A DNA stretch of 64,000 bases, from the NCBI RefSeq assembly GCF_000204055.1, contig NW_006768774.1:1131819-1195818 (forward strand), in the 5' to 3' direction. Position numbers and translations under genes: made by a program. This document shows, piece after piece, positions 11,306 to 29,065 of this stretch. The notes below the pieces were generated by a model. That model did not search any database. It had not been told where the DNA came from and saw only the letters and a list, made by a program, of their open reading frames with translations. Position 1 is the stretch's first letter. Every line of letters starts with the position of its first letter. The stretch comes from Melampsora larici-populina 98AG31 (Eukaryota; Basidiomycota; Pucciniomycetes; Pucciniales; Melampsoraceae).

Positions 11306-12849
11306 TCACTTGTCACGTATCAGAACCCTTTCAATTGCGATGTCTTCACGACAGATACATATGTATACAAATTGCACGCCAAAAAAACAAAAAACAAAAA
11401 GACAACGAAAATAACATTTCATAATTATTGCCCCCCCCAAATATGCCTCCAGTGATGGAGGAGGAGCTACCCCGCCAAGTGGACCACGACCACAGCAAAT
11501 CAAAAGGTTTTTGATAATGACAGCGCAATGGTAAAATTTGTTCAGTTCATTCACATAAAACCTCAAATTATCTGTTTGAATGTTCCCAGACGCGAAGGAC
11601 CAGTCAGATTGATAAATCAATCACCCAACATGAATCAACAAGGGTATGAGCACATACCCTTATACTGCGTCATCCGGAAGATGTTCCTCAGACGTCCGAA
11701 CTTGTGTTCTACAGCAATCCAAACGCTTGCCATGACCCGATTGAACCTCGCTTGATCGGGACCCAGATTGAGACCAGGGTAAGGGGTCAGCATGACCGTC
11801 GAGTTCCGATAACCCTGGTCACCATAAAGCATCATTTGGCGGCCACCGAACCCTTTGGCGTGCTCTTCTAATACTTCACTGAGCCCCGATAACCGCAAGA
11901 TCGCCGTATCGTGTCGAGATCCAATATACGCCTTGGTGAGATCCGCTGTAATTCCACTAAATAGCAGCGTGATTATCAATCGTAGATCAGTAATCTATCA
12001 TTGGAAAGGCCATGTAGGCTGAGACAAAACGCTCACTCAGGGGTCACGACAGCCTGGTATTTCAGGCTGTGAACCCTCTTATGACCATTATAGAACAACC
12101 GTTGATTATATTTCGATCGTGCAATTTGCCACACCGTTCCTGATGTGAAGCTACCAGTCAGCTCAGTTTGATTAGAAAAGAGTGCGATGGTACTGACCAT
12201 CGAGAAAACCGATGCAATTGTCCATCGGGCAATCTTTCGCTTCAACCAAACTGGCCGCAAACCCTTCCAGTACTTCCGGAGGAAAGCGTCGCGGACTCCA
12301 TTTCAAGAGACTCCCCCAGTTTTCATAAATCCAGGCTTGAACCCATTGGCATATGCGACCTATGATAGATGTCTCGCGGCCAAAAACTTGAGATAAATCG
12401 AAATAGCGAGAAGGAGTGGCCAAACGAGCCATATAGATAGCCAGTGCTGTAGAGCCTTTTTCTCGAGCGCGGTTCGAGAGGACGATAGATTCAGGAAATC
12501 CACCCCAGTGGTGTATTGCCAGGATCTCGTCAGGGTAGAACCTGGTTGTGAGCTTGCTAATATACGGGTGCCACGTCTCGACATTCACACGGCGGTTCGA
12601 TAAGTCCGGCAATGGGTCGCCCCCGAGTCGTTCCAAGTGGGTCAGGTACTGGAGGATCTCGTAGAGGTGCCACCAGACGAGCATCAGCGTCGAGTTGGCC
12701 AACGCAGGTGACCTAAGAATTGGGAGTCCGTTGGGGTGGAAGAGTAGGGACTCGGGCTCCATGGAACGAATCTCCAGGTGTAGGCGGGAGGACGAAGAGG
12801 AAAGAGTGAAGGTGTGAGGAGATCGAAACCGAAAGGCCGAAGAGATCAC
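11306..12849 (-). CDS. PIF/Harbinger DDE transposase (4 exons, ~439 aa)
   Basis: Exons read 12849-12198, 12139-12037, 11956-11658 and 11571-11306, all joined by GT-AG introns that keep phase, giving about 439 codons. The DDE triad is visible: D in GFLDG at the exon 1/2 junction, followed by QIARSKYNQRLFYNGHKR; D in LYGDQGY; and E in AVEHKFGRL. VVTPDGI and GSRHDTAILR are also Harbinger hallmarks. The protein would cut and paste the surrounding element at TTA sites. All three catalytic residues are present and no frame break was found, so it may still be functional. The exact start (12849 or the Met at MEPESLLF) and the last ~40 residues are less sure. It converges with the accessory gene. Confidence 0.88.
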
Positions 12850-13202
12850 GATGGATGTAATCCGATGCCCTCGGGTCCAGTAGCCTCCGAAGTGTCATTG
12901 AAAGTGACACTTTGGAAGGGTCATGGAACTACAGAGGTCAGCGCGTGACAGCCTGCAGGCTGTCACTCAAACTCTCTCGAACTATGTTGCTCTTGAACGA
13001 ACTGGGGCGCTGATCTTGAAGCCTAAAATCACTCTAAATACCAACAACGGCCAATTTGGTGGTCGCTAATGCGCCTGGACCTTATTTGCTTAAAAATCAG
13101 GCTTTTGAGCCGATGATTATTTGGTACTTATCAACAATCATGATTATTGGTAGATGATCCTGTGCTGTGCAATCCCCACAGAAAATTTGACTTGATGATT
13201 TA

Positions 13203-13409
13203 CGGTACTCAAAGTTGTGTATACTTTGCTGTGCATAGTTTTCTTTTCTTTCTTCACAACTTCACACAACCAGGGAAAACTATGTTTTTGGCTTAAAAGT
13301 ACATATCTTTGAGCTTCAATCAAGAAATATACTTTTTCCAAGTTGTTTGTAGTTGCGAAAAAACACAAAAAAACTATGCAAGGCAAAGTATACACAACTT
13401 TGAGTACCG
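13203..13409. mobile_element. 207-bp foldback element (CGGTACTCAAAG ends)
   Basis: Arms of about 40 bp are near-perfect inverted copies: CGGTACTCAAAGTTGTGTAT at the left and the reverse complement ending ...CTTTGAGTACCG at 13409. There is no coding capacity. I could not settle the target duplication. Confidence 0.7.
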
Positions 13410-13559
13410 CTATTGATGATAAAAGTGTTTGAGGATTGAGGATATAACAAAATTCACACTCCTGACATCTATAGGTCAACTTTCACGTCTTTTGGACCAT
13501 TTTGAGATTGATATGTACGCTCAGACAACCACTCTTTTTGCTTTTGTGGAGAAAATTGA

Positions 13560-14539
13560 CACTACAAGAAACATAACATTTTCTGGGCAGAAAATTAAAT
13601 TATTTGTATACAAAAATCTGGAAAGGTCAGAAACAGAGCAAAAAATATGAAAAAATATGCATTCTGTTCCTTGGTTTGAGATCTCCAATCTGCATATTTT
13701 TCCGTATTTTTGGGGTTCATATTGGTGAGTGTACTAACAATAAACCCTCATAATCACCAGATTACCACCTGTAACAGATGCTGGAATTTGGCTGATCAAT
13801 AGGGGTTCTCAAAGTAGGCCCGGTTTGTAAAAACCCGGTTGACCCAGTTGACTTTTTGGCTGTGATCTGTCAAAAAATTCAACTCGATACACAAGGTTAC
13901 TGCCAAAAAGCAACCGGGTCAACTGGGTTTTCTTGAAACTGGGCCAACTTTGAGAACCCTTAATGCTGAGAGAAAATTTTGATTACTACAAAACCCCATA
14001 ACTTCGTCAATTCTGGCTCAAAACACTCGATTTTGAGTGCATTGGAAAGCTGGTATTTGCCTGAAGATAGTTCATAAATGAACCAAATACGTGGCGGGCC
14101 TGCAAAGAAAGATATCCCCAATGAAATCAAATTTCACATATCATCGAATAGAATGTCAGCCATTGGGACTACACATTTTGAGTCAAAACGAAAGTTGTAG
14201 TTCAGGAATTCAGCTTTCTAATGCACCCAAAATCGAGTGTTTTGAGCCAGAATTGACAAAGTTATGGGGTTTTATAGTAATCAAAACTTTCTCTCAGCAC
14301 TGATCAGCCAAATTCCAGCATCTGTTACAGGTGGTAATCTGGTGATTATGAGGGTTTATTGTTAGTACACTCACCAATATGAACCCCAAAAATACGGAAA
14401 AATATGCAGATTGGAGATCTCATACCAAGGAACAGGATGCATATTTTTTCACATTTTTTGCTCTGTTTCTGACCTTTCCAGATTTTTGTATACAAATAAT
14501 TTAATTTTCTGCCCAGAAAATGTTATGTTTCTTGTAGTG
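13560..14539. mobile_element. CACTA-ended non-autonomous foldback element (~980 bp)
   Basis: The ends are CACTACAAGAAACATAACAT and its inverse, the terminal sequence typical of CACTA/En-Spm (CMC) transposons. They are flanked by the 3-bp duplication TGA (13557-13559 and 14540-14542). The arms are about 240 bp and highly similar, and further inverted sequence (13966-14060 with 14210-14300) makes nearly the whole element a palindrome. There is no transposase. A second foldback sits inside. Confidence 0.85.
13801..13961. mobile_element. 161-bp foldback MITE nested in the CACTA foldback
   Basis: The ends are AGGGGTTCTCAAAG and CTTTGAGAACCCTT, with AAT on both sides (13798-13800 and 13962-13964). 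The matching place in the opposite arm of the host element is uninterrupted, which confirms a later insertion. The interior repeats CCCGGTTGACCCAGTTGAC in inverted form. Confidence 0.8.
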
Positions 14540-14542
14540 TGA

Positions 14543-15113
14543 ATCCATAGCTGTCAGACCAGGTCAGACCCCTACGTCAAAAACGATTGGTTCAAAGATT
14601 TTAAAAGGTCAATGAGCTTTGGTAGGGTTTGAGCTTTGGTCCTGATTTGTCAAGTTGACCAATCACAGTTTTTGTTCGATTGACTTTCTGGTGATTTTTG
14701 ATCGTTTCCTCGATTTCCCTTCTCCTTTTTCAATTCTTCAAGTTCATCAGCGATCATCTTCATACATAGATAATTATTATTAAAGACTCATCCAGATCGA
14801 TCAACAAGATCCACGCTTCTACATCCTCTTTTTAGCTTCCAGTTAAATTGAACGATCTCTTCCGAGTGGTGTCAAATCGGATTTCTTAATAACAAGTTTT
14901 GATTGCAAGTGAAAGAAGATTAACCGTCAAGTGCTTTTGAATTTAAAGTGTTGAAGTGAGGTTTGCTTGAAGGATCAAATTACAAATTAAAACTTTTAAA
15001 GTCGCACGAATCGAAATTTAAAAAATTAAAAAATTAAAACTTCAAAATATAAACCAAATCAATTGACAGTCGAGGTTTGCTAAGTTGTTCAAATCCCAAA
15101 TCCATCCAAAAAG
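14543..15113. other. Upstream region of the kinase gene
   Basis: This AT-rich stretch probably holds the promoter and 5' UTR of the gene at 15114. It has A-rich and CAA-rich patches just before the ATG (AAAAAGATGCC) but no element I can name. Confidence 0.4.
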
Positions 15114-18100
15114 ATGCCAGTGATTGAAAATTTTAAAAACTTCATTCGTCATCATCATCATCATCATCACAACAACAACAACCCTCAACAACAACACAAA
15201 TCACCTCCACCACCCGATTCATCTTCATCAACTTCACCTTCAACTTCACCTTCAAAAATCAAATCACCCGAAACAATCAATCAACCTTTGATCATCTCTT
15301 CACCCGTCTTAATCTCTACCTCTCTCTCTATGCCTGATCCTAAATCTCCAATCATATCAAATCAAATCGATCAAACCTACCAAACTTCTGACAAAGCCTC
15401 TGTCAAATCTCCGGTTCTCAATAACCTCGTCTCTCAATCTACTCCTACTACTGTCGGTTCAACCAGTCCTGCTGTTTCAATCGGAGGTGGCGCAGTTGCT
15501 TCTCATGGAGAACAAGCAGAAGCTATCATTGAACGTGCTCGTTTAGAAAAGTCAAAGATGCCAACTTACGAAGGTTTACCTGATCACTTTGTCTTATTGG
15601 AAAAAATGGGAGAGTCAGTCAACTCTCTAATCTAATTCAATCACAATCCATCAACTTCATACTGATCTGTTTTCTCAACTTCATCAAGTGGTGCATTCTC
15701 AAATGTTTATAAAGCAATCGATCGAAGAACCAATCAAAAAGTCGCCATTAAGTGTGTTAGGAAATTCGAACTTAATCGTAATCAGGTCAGTCTTCCTTTT
15801 TATATTTCTTTCTTTCTGTTCTCTTTCCTACGATTTCTTCCTCCTTCTTCACATGGAAGATGCATATATTTCATTGCAATCACACTTGGTTCATTATCCT
15901 CATCCTCAGCATATATGCATATGAATCTTGATTATCTTAAAGTTTGAGAAAGTATATGATATCTCTTGATGTTACGATCTCACTTGAATTGAAGATATCA
16001 GCGTACTTTGCGGTACTTCACAGTAGGAATTTATGCTTTGTACAGCACATCGATCATCTCAAACCGTCCCTTCATCTCTTCTTTCGACTCCTCATACTCA
16101 CTTTACGTTTTTTCTTGATCTCTAATCCCTTTTCTCTCTGGTTTCCTTCCTGCGTCTGTCTCACATCTCTATTCATCGTCATCGAAAACCTCACTTCAAC
16201 CTCGATGGGATTTGATCCTTCTCAATACAATCAACGGTCGTAACAGGGCAAGCATCTGAATGCTGATTTGAAGAAGAAGCCCCGTGCGACTGAGGTAAGG
16301 GATCAGTCTAGCAACTCCCATCTTTTCCCACCTTGTCTCCTTATCCCCTCAATCAGCTCTCAATCGTTGTGGGACACTACCGTTGTAACACAACGGAAAC
16401 ACAAAGAGAGTGGTCTGACTTTTGGGCTCTACTTTCCTTTTCTTTACTCGAATGATTTTAACTCTTCTCCTGATTTGTGGATTCCGCGATTTCCCCCCAC
16501 CTACCCTCAAATTTCGATGATACCCCTCTGAAACCTTTCTCTCTGAAACACAGCGTGCGAACATCTTGAAAGAAGTCTCGATCATGCGGACTCTGAACCA
16601 TCCAAGTATCATCAAATTAATCAGCTTCACAGGTATGTGGTCTTTTATCATCAAGCTCAGAAACTAGTCCTGGCACAAGCTGACTCAACAATGGAAACAT
16701 ATCAGAATCAAAGGAACATTACTTCCTTGTACTCGAGTTAATGGAAGGCGGTGAATTATTTCATCAAATTGTCAAGCTCACTTATTTTTCAGAGGTGGGT
16801 CATTTTCTTTCGCAGAGGCATGATATTCTCATTGAACTCAACGCTTTCCTATTTTGTTCAAACAGGAACTCGCTCGGCATGTCATCTTGCAGGTTGCACG
16901 TGGTCTACGTTATCTACACGAGGAGAAGGGAGTCGTTCACAGAGACATCAAACCTGAAAACTTGCTCTTTGAGTCGATCCCAATCGTACCTTCAAAACAA
17001 TCAAAGCAGCGTCCTTATGACGAGGAAAAAGAGGACGAGGGTGAATTCTTGCCAGGAGTGGGTGGAGGCGGAATCGGACAAGTGAAGATTGCTGATTTTG
17101 GATTGAGCAAGATCGTTTGGGCCGAGGAGACGGCTACTCCATGTGGGACAGTAGGTTATACAGCACCCGAGATTGTGAAAGATGAAAGATATAGTAAAAG
17201 TGTTGATATGTGGGCGATGGGTTGTGTACTCTACACCTTGCTGTGTGGATGTAAGTGTTTGCTTGACATTTGAGTCGGCTGATGTAGCGTGATTTTATTG
17301 ACTGATGTGATTCTCGACGTTTAATAGTTCCGCCATTCTTTGACGAGTCGATTCAAGTTCTGACTGAAAAGGTTGCGCGTGGATATTACACCTTTCTATC
17401 ACCGTGGTGGGATGACATTAGTGCTTCCTCCAAAGACCTCATCACTCACCTTTTGTGTGTTGACCCGGATAAACGATATACTATTGATGAGTTTTTAGCA
17501 CATCCATGGTGCAAGGTCAGGCAGTTACTTGTCTCGAGTTTTCAACATAATCGGGTCAAGCTCATCGTGTTACAATCTGTTCGGCTTGGTACATTTCTTA
17601 GGAGAAGGCACCGTTACCTCATATGAATAAGCAGGACGTAGCTACCATGGCACCACATATTCAACGAGCCAAGGATATGAACTATGCACCTCGAGACTCG
17701 CCCCTCCTTCATGGTGTTGGTGGAATGCGTACACCTGGTGTGGCTCAACTAAGAGAAGCGTTTGATGTGACCTATGCTGTACATCGTATGGAAGAAGAAG
17801 GTGCTCGCCGAACTAGATATGCAGGAGCGGGCGGAGGACCAAACGCGGGTGTGTTGCACGGTCTTAATGAAGAAGATGAGGAGGAGGAGGAGGAAAATGA
17901 AGTGGAGCCACCGACAACAGCCAAACCGTCCGTCAAAGGCCAGACTACAAAGCCACAACAAGCACAACAGTACTACCAGGGATGGGGTGGAGCTGATAGG
18001 AAAGTGGCTGAGGCTGCACTTTACTCTGGACAAGCTGGTACTCGAGATCGAGGCACGGCAAATACAGGACGTGGTGGAAAGCGAGCTGGTGGATTTGAAC

Positions 18101-18150
18101 TTAATATTGGTCAAGCTACATTATTGGGAAGAAGAAATAAGCCGACTTGA
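15114..18150 (+). CDS. RCK2: Rck2/Srk1-type CAMK-family protein kinase, 8 exons, ~644 aa
   Basis: Exons at 15114-15613, 15689-15785, 16247-16294, 16554-16632, 16706-16794, 16866-17250, 17328-17515 and 17602-18150 join in phase through GT-AG introns. The protein has a low-complexity N-terminus with a His tract (residues ~13-19) and Ser/Pro/Thr runs. The kinase domain spans about 155-462: glycine loop GDGAFSNVYK, catalytic lysine in VAIK, HRDIKPEN near 294, DFGLSK near 348, and activation loop TPCGTVGYTAPE. The tail contains FDVTYAVHRM, an acidic run and NIGQATLLGRR, which I recognise from Rck2/Srk1 kinases. These are cytosolic kinases acting below stress MAP kinases of the Hog1/Sty1 type on translation and cell-cycle targets. 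That role is inferred from the family. No damage was seen. Confidence 0.9.
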
Positions 18151-19943
18151 GAAGATCGCGTATTCTTTATTTGTGAACGCAGTCTTTTGGGTACGTTTTG
18201 TTTTTTTGTATCTGATTTCGAACTTTGGAGATCTAGTACTCATTCTATCAAGTTTTACAATTCTTCCAAACCCTCACCATGATGACGTGTCATCGGATGC
18301 AGCACATAATGTGTGGACTTCAGCTCGACATCCTACTGTATCTGTTAACTGTCGCCTGAACTTTTCATAGATATTCACAAGTGCAAAACCGATCACGCAA
18401 GGCACGCACCATGATTAAATACACAGTTCCGAACATTTCACCACCTTGGCACCTTTCTCTCTGGTTTTTCAACAAAACTACATTTTTTATCTTTATTTGC
18501 AGACCATTTATATTTCCTCAGTTCAAGTGATTAGATAGACATTCTTAGTTAATATGATGATCTTTATCTTTATCTTTACTTACAATCGAATCTCAAACTT
18601 TTTATTTTCGTCTTTTTTAATCTTATCTTTTCATCATTTCCCATTCGAAACCTATCTATTCTTAAAGATGAGACTATTATTTGAAAGATGTAAATAAACC
18701 GATTATAGACTTCGATTGATTTTTTTTAATTTGTGTTTGTTGATATTGTTGCTCGTTGTTTTTTTTTGCTGTAGATTTCCTTCTTTTTTTTCTCTTTGTT
18801 TGGTCTGTGGACGTGTGTGTGTGTATATGTGGGTTTTAAACTGCTTATATGATTATTTTATCTATGTGTGTTGTATTAGTAATAGTAATAAGCAAGTTTC
18901 GCATTTCATTACTTTTTTCGGGAGTTGGACACTGAGAACCTGGAAGTCTGAGCTCCAATTATCATGTTCTCTTAAAGGTCAACTTCACTAATAGTAAAAG
19001 TGAGCAGAGATTGGGAGTTTGATTTGTTAAAGTAGAACAACAAGTGCTTCAAGGAGATATTACTAAGATTCTCTATCAGGAAGTTATGATTCATCTTGAT
19101 GGTAAATTCTTGGTTTCATATATATTACCTCAAAAAACACTTTAAGCAATGCAAAAAAAATAAAATAAAATAAAATATTACTTGTTTCTTGCTTTCACTG
19201 AATCAAAACTGAGTGGTAGAGTGTCAAATACACCAAACCACTGGTGACTTGTAAATCTTGAGAATTAAAATTCTCATAAGATTTGACTCGGATAACTCAT
19301 CATAACTCAAAATTCGTGTTTGTTTTGGAAATACCGTGGATATTGGAATGTGCTGGCTATCGATACTATTCATCGTCATCAACGACTTTGAATGAGAACT
19401 TCGAACAATTCAGTCTACCCAGGTCAAAATTTCTACGTCACAGCAGAATCTCTTGCGAGTTCTTTTCCTCACGCTCGTTCTGGAGAAATATCAACATATA
19501 GAGCTTTGAAATTCACAACCACCACCAGTGAAAATTTTGGGGTGCTGCTTGGATAGAATGGCGAGGAGCTAAATGTATCTTACGACGGAGTAAGGATCCG
19601 TACAGACACGTAGCGTAGGAAATGTGAGAAAGCTTGGAAACTGTAATTGCTTCTCAGCACTCCCTGTAGGTACATTTATGGGGTTTCCTTCGATGATTAG
19701 TTCAACATATTTTTGTGACGCGGATGGGGTAAATATGTTATATATAGAGATTCTGATTAAGAACAACAAAATATTCCAAAGTTTGAAAGAGTGAGTTCAA
19801 AGCACCAGGAGAGAGAAAAGTTTATAGCACAAGGTTTTTGATAGGATGATATCTAATAGGACATTCCATCATGTTTAAACCAGAACAATAAATGATAAGT
19901 GAACATAGGATCCTCTTCTTGACAAGTAAAGGCTTCAGAGAGC
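18151..19943. other. Intergenic region between kinase and PriA-like gene ends
   Basis: The two genes converge here. The stretch is T-rich and holds their 3' UTRs. Small frames at 18716-18991 and 19283-19501 have no recognisable content. I see no gene. Confidence 0.5.
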
Positions 19944-21212
19944 TTAGTTGAGTAAACATTCAAATTTGTGATCTTCATGTCCAATGGCTTTGGTTTTTTG
20001 AAGGGTGTAACCAGCCTTGCAGGAGACTAAAGAAAGGGATGATGAATTGACAACATTAGTGTCTGAAAATCAAGATGTGTCAAATGAGTGGAATGGGATC
20101 GGCTTACCAATTCGACATTTTTCTTTGGCACAACTGACTTCTTCAACGTTTGGAAGTTTACGACACTGATTTTCAAAATAAGAAAAATCAAGTTATGGTA
20201 AACTTGAGTGTCAGAAAATCGAAATGTTGTGAACAGGTTAAAAACTTACATCATTATTACAACGACCACAATGTGAGATCGATTCTTGATGATTAGTACA
20301 TTCATACTCTTTTCCAACAAGACAAAGATGATCATTTTCTTTTTTCCAACATGATTGTAAATGTTTTGGAGCTGGTTTTCTAGGAGTCAATCCGTAACTA
20401 GAAGTAGGTGCATAAGTTTTTCGATTGTGTCGACGATCGTGAACTCTTGAATCTGGTCGTGCTAAGGCTGATGGCTGAACAGATGGTGTGATACAATGGC
20501 CTTCGGGTGTCAAGTTCGTGTTGATGAATGAACCTCTTGCCTTTGCGAGAGTAAGAATCAGATGAAGCTGAGGATCAGTCAGAGTTTAATGATGGAAAAG
20601 GAGGCTGGAAGACATACATTTGGACATTGGCATTCTCCATTGACAACTCGCTGGTCATCCTGTTAAACCAAAGATTGCGTCAAGTTCTGAATATCTGGGA
20701 ATGTGAATAGGCAAAGAGAGAATCGAGCAAGACGAACATCTTGACAAGCTAAACAATGAGCCATTGCTTTGATCCTCGCCCAACCTTTTCCGGGTGGACA
20801 AACTATGAGGAAGAGAGATCAGATGAGGTGGTTAGGTTAGTAAAGGTATGGTAGATGATTATCAATGCAGAAAAACCCAGGCTTACCACAAGTATCGATA
20901 CCTTCTGGATTATGGTACGCTTTGAAACCGTTTGCCTACAAGAAAGAGAAAGTGATTGGAAAAGGATTACTTTAGCACGCTGGGATTCAGAAGGAGAAGA
21001 AAAGTGAAGGGGCCTACGTTTAATTCTGGTGTACAATCTAAACTACTGATACGCATAGGTAAACCTTCTTCAACATCGGATATCATGCTTGTTCTGGTAG
21101 CACTCAAGGTCAAGTTACTTGTTCGAGGTGACAAGATCCTTTTTTCACAATTGGCTACATTGACTTCGCTAAGAAGTAGAGTAAGGACAGGAATCCAGAT
21201 TTTTAAAGACAT
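19944..21212 (-). CDS. Secreted cysteine-rich PriA/CPL1-like protein, 7 exons, ~260 aa
   Basis: Exons at 21212-21018, 20935-20887, 20802-20738, 20659-20618, 20540-20250, 20165-20108 and 20026-19944 give 261 codons with consistent phase and GT-AG borders. The protein starts with a likely signal peptide (MSLKIWIPVLTLLL). A first Cys-rich part follows (CPPGKGW, HCLACQD, GECQCPN), then a basic/Pro-rich linker. The C-terminal module is ECTNHQESISHCGRC, CRKLPNVEEVSC, SCKAGYTL. This order (C..GC, DC..PGV..V.C, C..GY) is the signature of basidiomycete PriA and Cryptococcus CPL1-like proteins, which are secreted or cell-wall associated. In pathogens such proteins may act at the host interface, which is inference only. 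It is divergent from the NPC1 gene. Confidence 0.85.
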
Positions 21213-27459
<6,247 letters not shown>

Positions 27460-27975
27460 AGATCCAAATTAAAGCATTATTTTCTTGAATTGTGATTGTA
27501 TTTATTATTGTGAATTTGATGATGAATTCTGTATTAGTATACACCAGACTGGGTAAAGCAATGTAGGCTGTTGATGTTCAGGGATGTTGCAATGTGGTTG
27601 TTTTGTTCAGCAGCACAGTAATACTTGCAGGTATTTGTGGCTCCCTGGTCTGTAAGAGCAAGAATATATAGTCTATTCTATTAACCTTTATGATTTGAAA
27701 TGACTGAGTTATTGAGGTATGACAACAGAACTATTTTTGTACTATACTCAAGACTAAAATCTAGGATATTTTGAAGCTCTATTGATATACATATAAATGA
27801 AATTTGATATTACTTTCCAATAATGCTTCTCCACATTTTTGTCCCCCACAACCTTCCAGTACAAGACATATTTCTATATGCAATTGTAGATTGTACAATG
27901 GTAGGCATGTTTTCCATTGGTTTGGTGGTTCTAGGAAGAATATGAAGCAGTTCATGGCAGGAACTTTTGGAGAAT
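27460..27975. other. 3' flank of the NPC1 gene
   Basis: AT-rich sequence with the likely 3' UTR. No gene is visible. Confidence 0.4.
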
Positions 27976-28070
27976 ACCATGTACAAGTGCTTCCGGAGAA
28001 GATACAACACATCAGTTGGGGCCGGCGGATTATATGTGTTGTATCTTTTACAGAACCACTTGTACAAGCA
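27976..28070. repeat. Imperfect hairpin repeat (~95 bp)
   Basis: GTACAAGTGCTTCCGGAGAA (from 27981) and the inverted TTTACAGAACCACTTGTAC (to about 28067) form arms of about 32 bp with roughly 80% pairing. It is probably a decayed foldback MITE. Confidence 0.55.
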
Positions 28071-28083
28071 GCCACGTAAAGGA

Positions 28084-28196
28084 TCACCGTGTCCGGGTAG
28101 TGTTTGCTCATCAACGAGCGCGCACGACTTCCCTTTCTGCCTCAAAGGGAGTTGGTGTGCGCTCGTCGACTAGCAAAGCCTACACAGACACGGTGG
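28084..28196. repeat. Imperfect hairpin repeat (~110 bp)
   Basis: CACCGTGTC...GCGCGCAC at the left pairs with GTGTGCGCTCGTCGAC...GACACGGTG at the right. The arms meet near 28135-28145 (CCCTTTC/AAAGGGA). It looks like a second short foldback next to the first. Confidence 0.55.
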
Positions 28197-28489
28197 ATAT
28201 GGCACCCCCAGGGCCAGACACAAGTTGCAACTTGGGTGTGCTACATATGTATACTGTGATACAAAGTTCACTCTGGAAAGCTCCAGATCTGTCCAGAGGC
28301 CACAAGCAATCACAAGATTGATTGATGTTTCTTGGAAGGACTGTGATAAGATCTATATGCACTAGTAAGGTAATAATCTCATGTGAAACTTAATGAGATA
28401 CACAGTGTCCATTTTACTGTGGCATGTCAAAGTGCGCATATTGAGAGGTTTTGAAAAAATGAAAAACATTTTATTCAGTTTCTTTGTTA

Positions 28490-28803
28490 GACTTCAGTGA
28501 AATTCCAGGGGCATTGCAAGACTTGGCAAACTGGTGTTGGACAAGCTAGACAAAAGAGTACCAGTGTTGCAGGACTTAGAAAAGGTCGAGAATTCAGGCA
28601 ATCTTGAGCTAGCAATCTACAATGCAAAGACAGAACAGAACAAAGAAGTACAATACTTAGTCTTACAGAGGCAACCAACACGACTTGACCCAATTGAAGC
28701 ACTGCAAGCAACAGTAAAGGCCAATAGGATCCAGCAAGGAGACCCCCTGTTTTTATACAAAAGATATGGTCAACAATGGCTCTTATATCAAAAGTCAAAG
28801 TGA
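28490..28803 (+). pseudogene. Fragment resembling a tyrosine-recombinase (Crypton/DIRS-like) domain
   Basis: The frame from 28534 encodes VQYLVLQRQPTRLDPIEAL, then GDPLFLYKRYGQQWLL. The pattern of a charged strand pair, LDP.EAL helix and DPLF.Y resembles the core of fungal-transposon tyrosine recombinases. Only about 90 codons remain, the catalytic R-H-R-Y set is not complete, and no start context is convincing. The identification is by pattern and is uncertain. Hairpin repeats lie upstream. Confidence 0.4.
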
Positions 28804-29065
28804 TGAAGGTAATATTCATCTTGCAACTTACCCTACACGGCCATGGTCAATCATCCTCAGGTCTATGAATCTTCTCAACCTGTAAGCTCTGCTTCTTGCT
28901 TGGTTATTCCCCTTCTGATAACACTTCTGGAGGTTTCTCACTATCATCCGAGTCACCAGTTTCATCATCTGAGCTTGCATACTTCTTTCTCTTCATACCT
29001 AAAGATCTCTCAAGTCTGTGAGCTCTGAGCCATTCTCATCCTCTGATTGTGCAAGTGTTGGGCTA

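Larger units (their letters stand above)
7140..13081 (-). mobile_element. Complete PIF/Harbinger DNA transposon (~5.9 kb) with TTA target duplication
   Basis: The left end reads GAGTCCAGGCGCAGATTCGC and the right end, inverted, reads GGTCCAGGCGCATTAGCG. Each is flanked directly by TTA (7137-7139 and 13082-13084), the classic Harbinger target. Inside are a DDE transposase gene on the - strand (11306-12849) and a multi-exon accessory gene on the + strand (7905-10728), facing each other. The body is visibly more GC-rich than its AT-rich surroundings. Two-gene organisation is typical of the superfamily. The match of ends, duplication and transposase family makes this call strong. Confidence 0.88.

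Noticed and set aside
18716..18991. Possible small membrane protein
   Set aside because: The hydrophobic residues come from T-rich low-complexity sequence downstream of the kinase gene.
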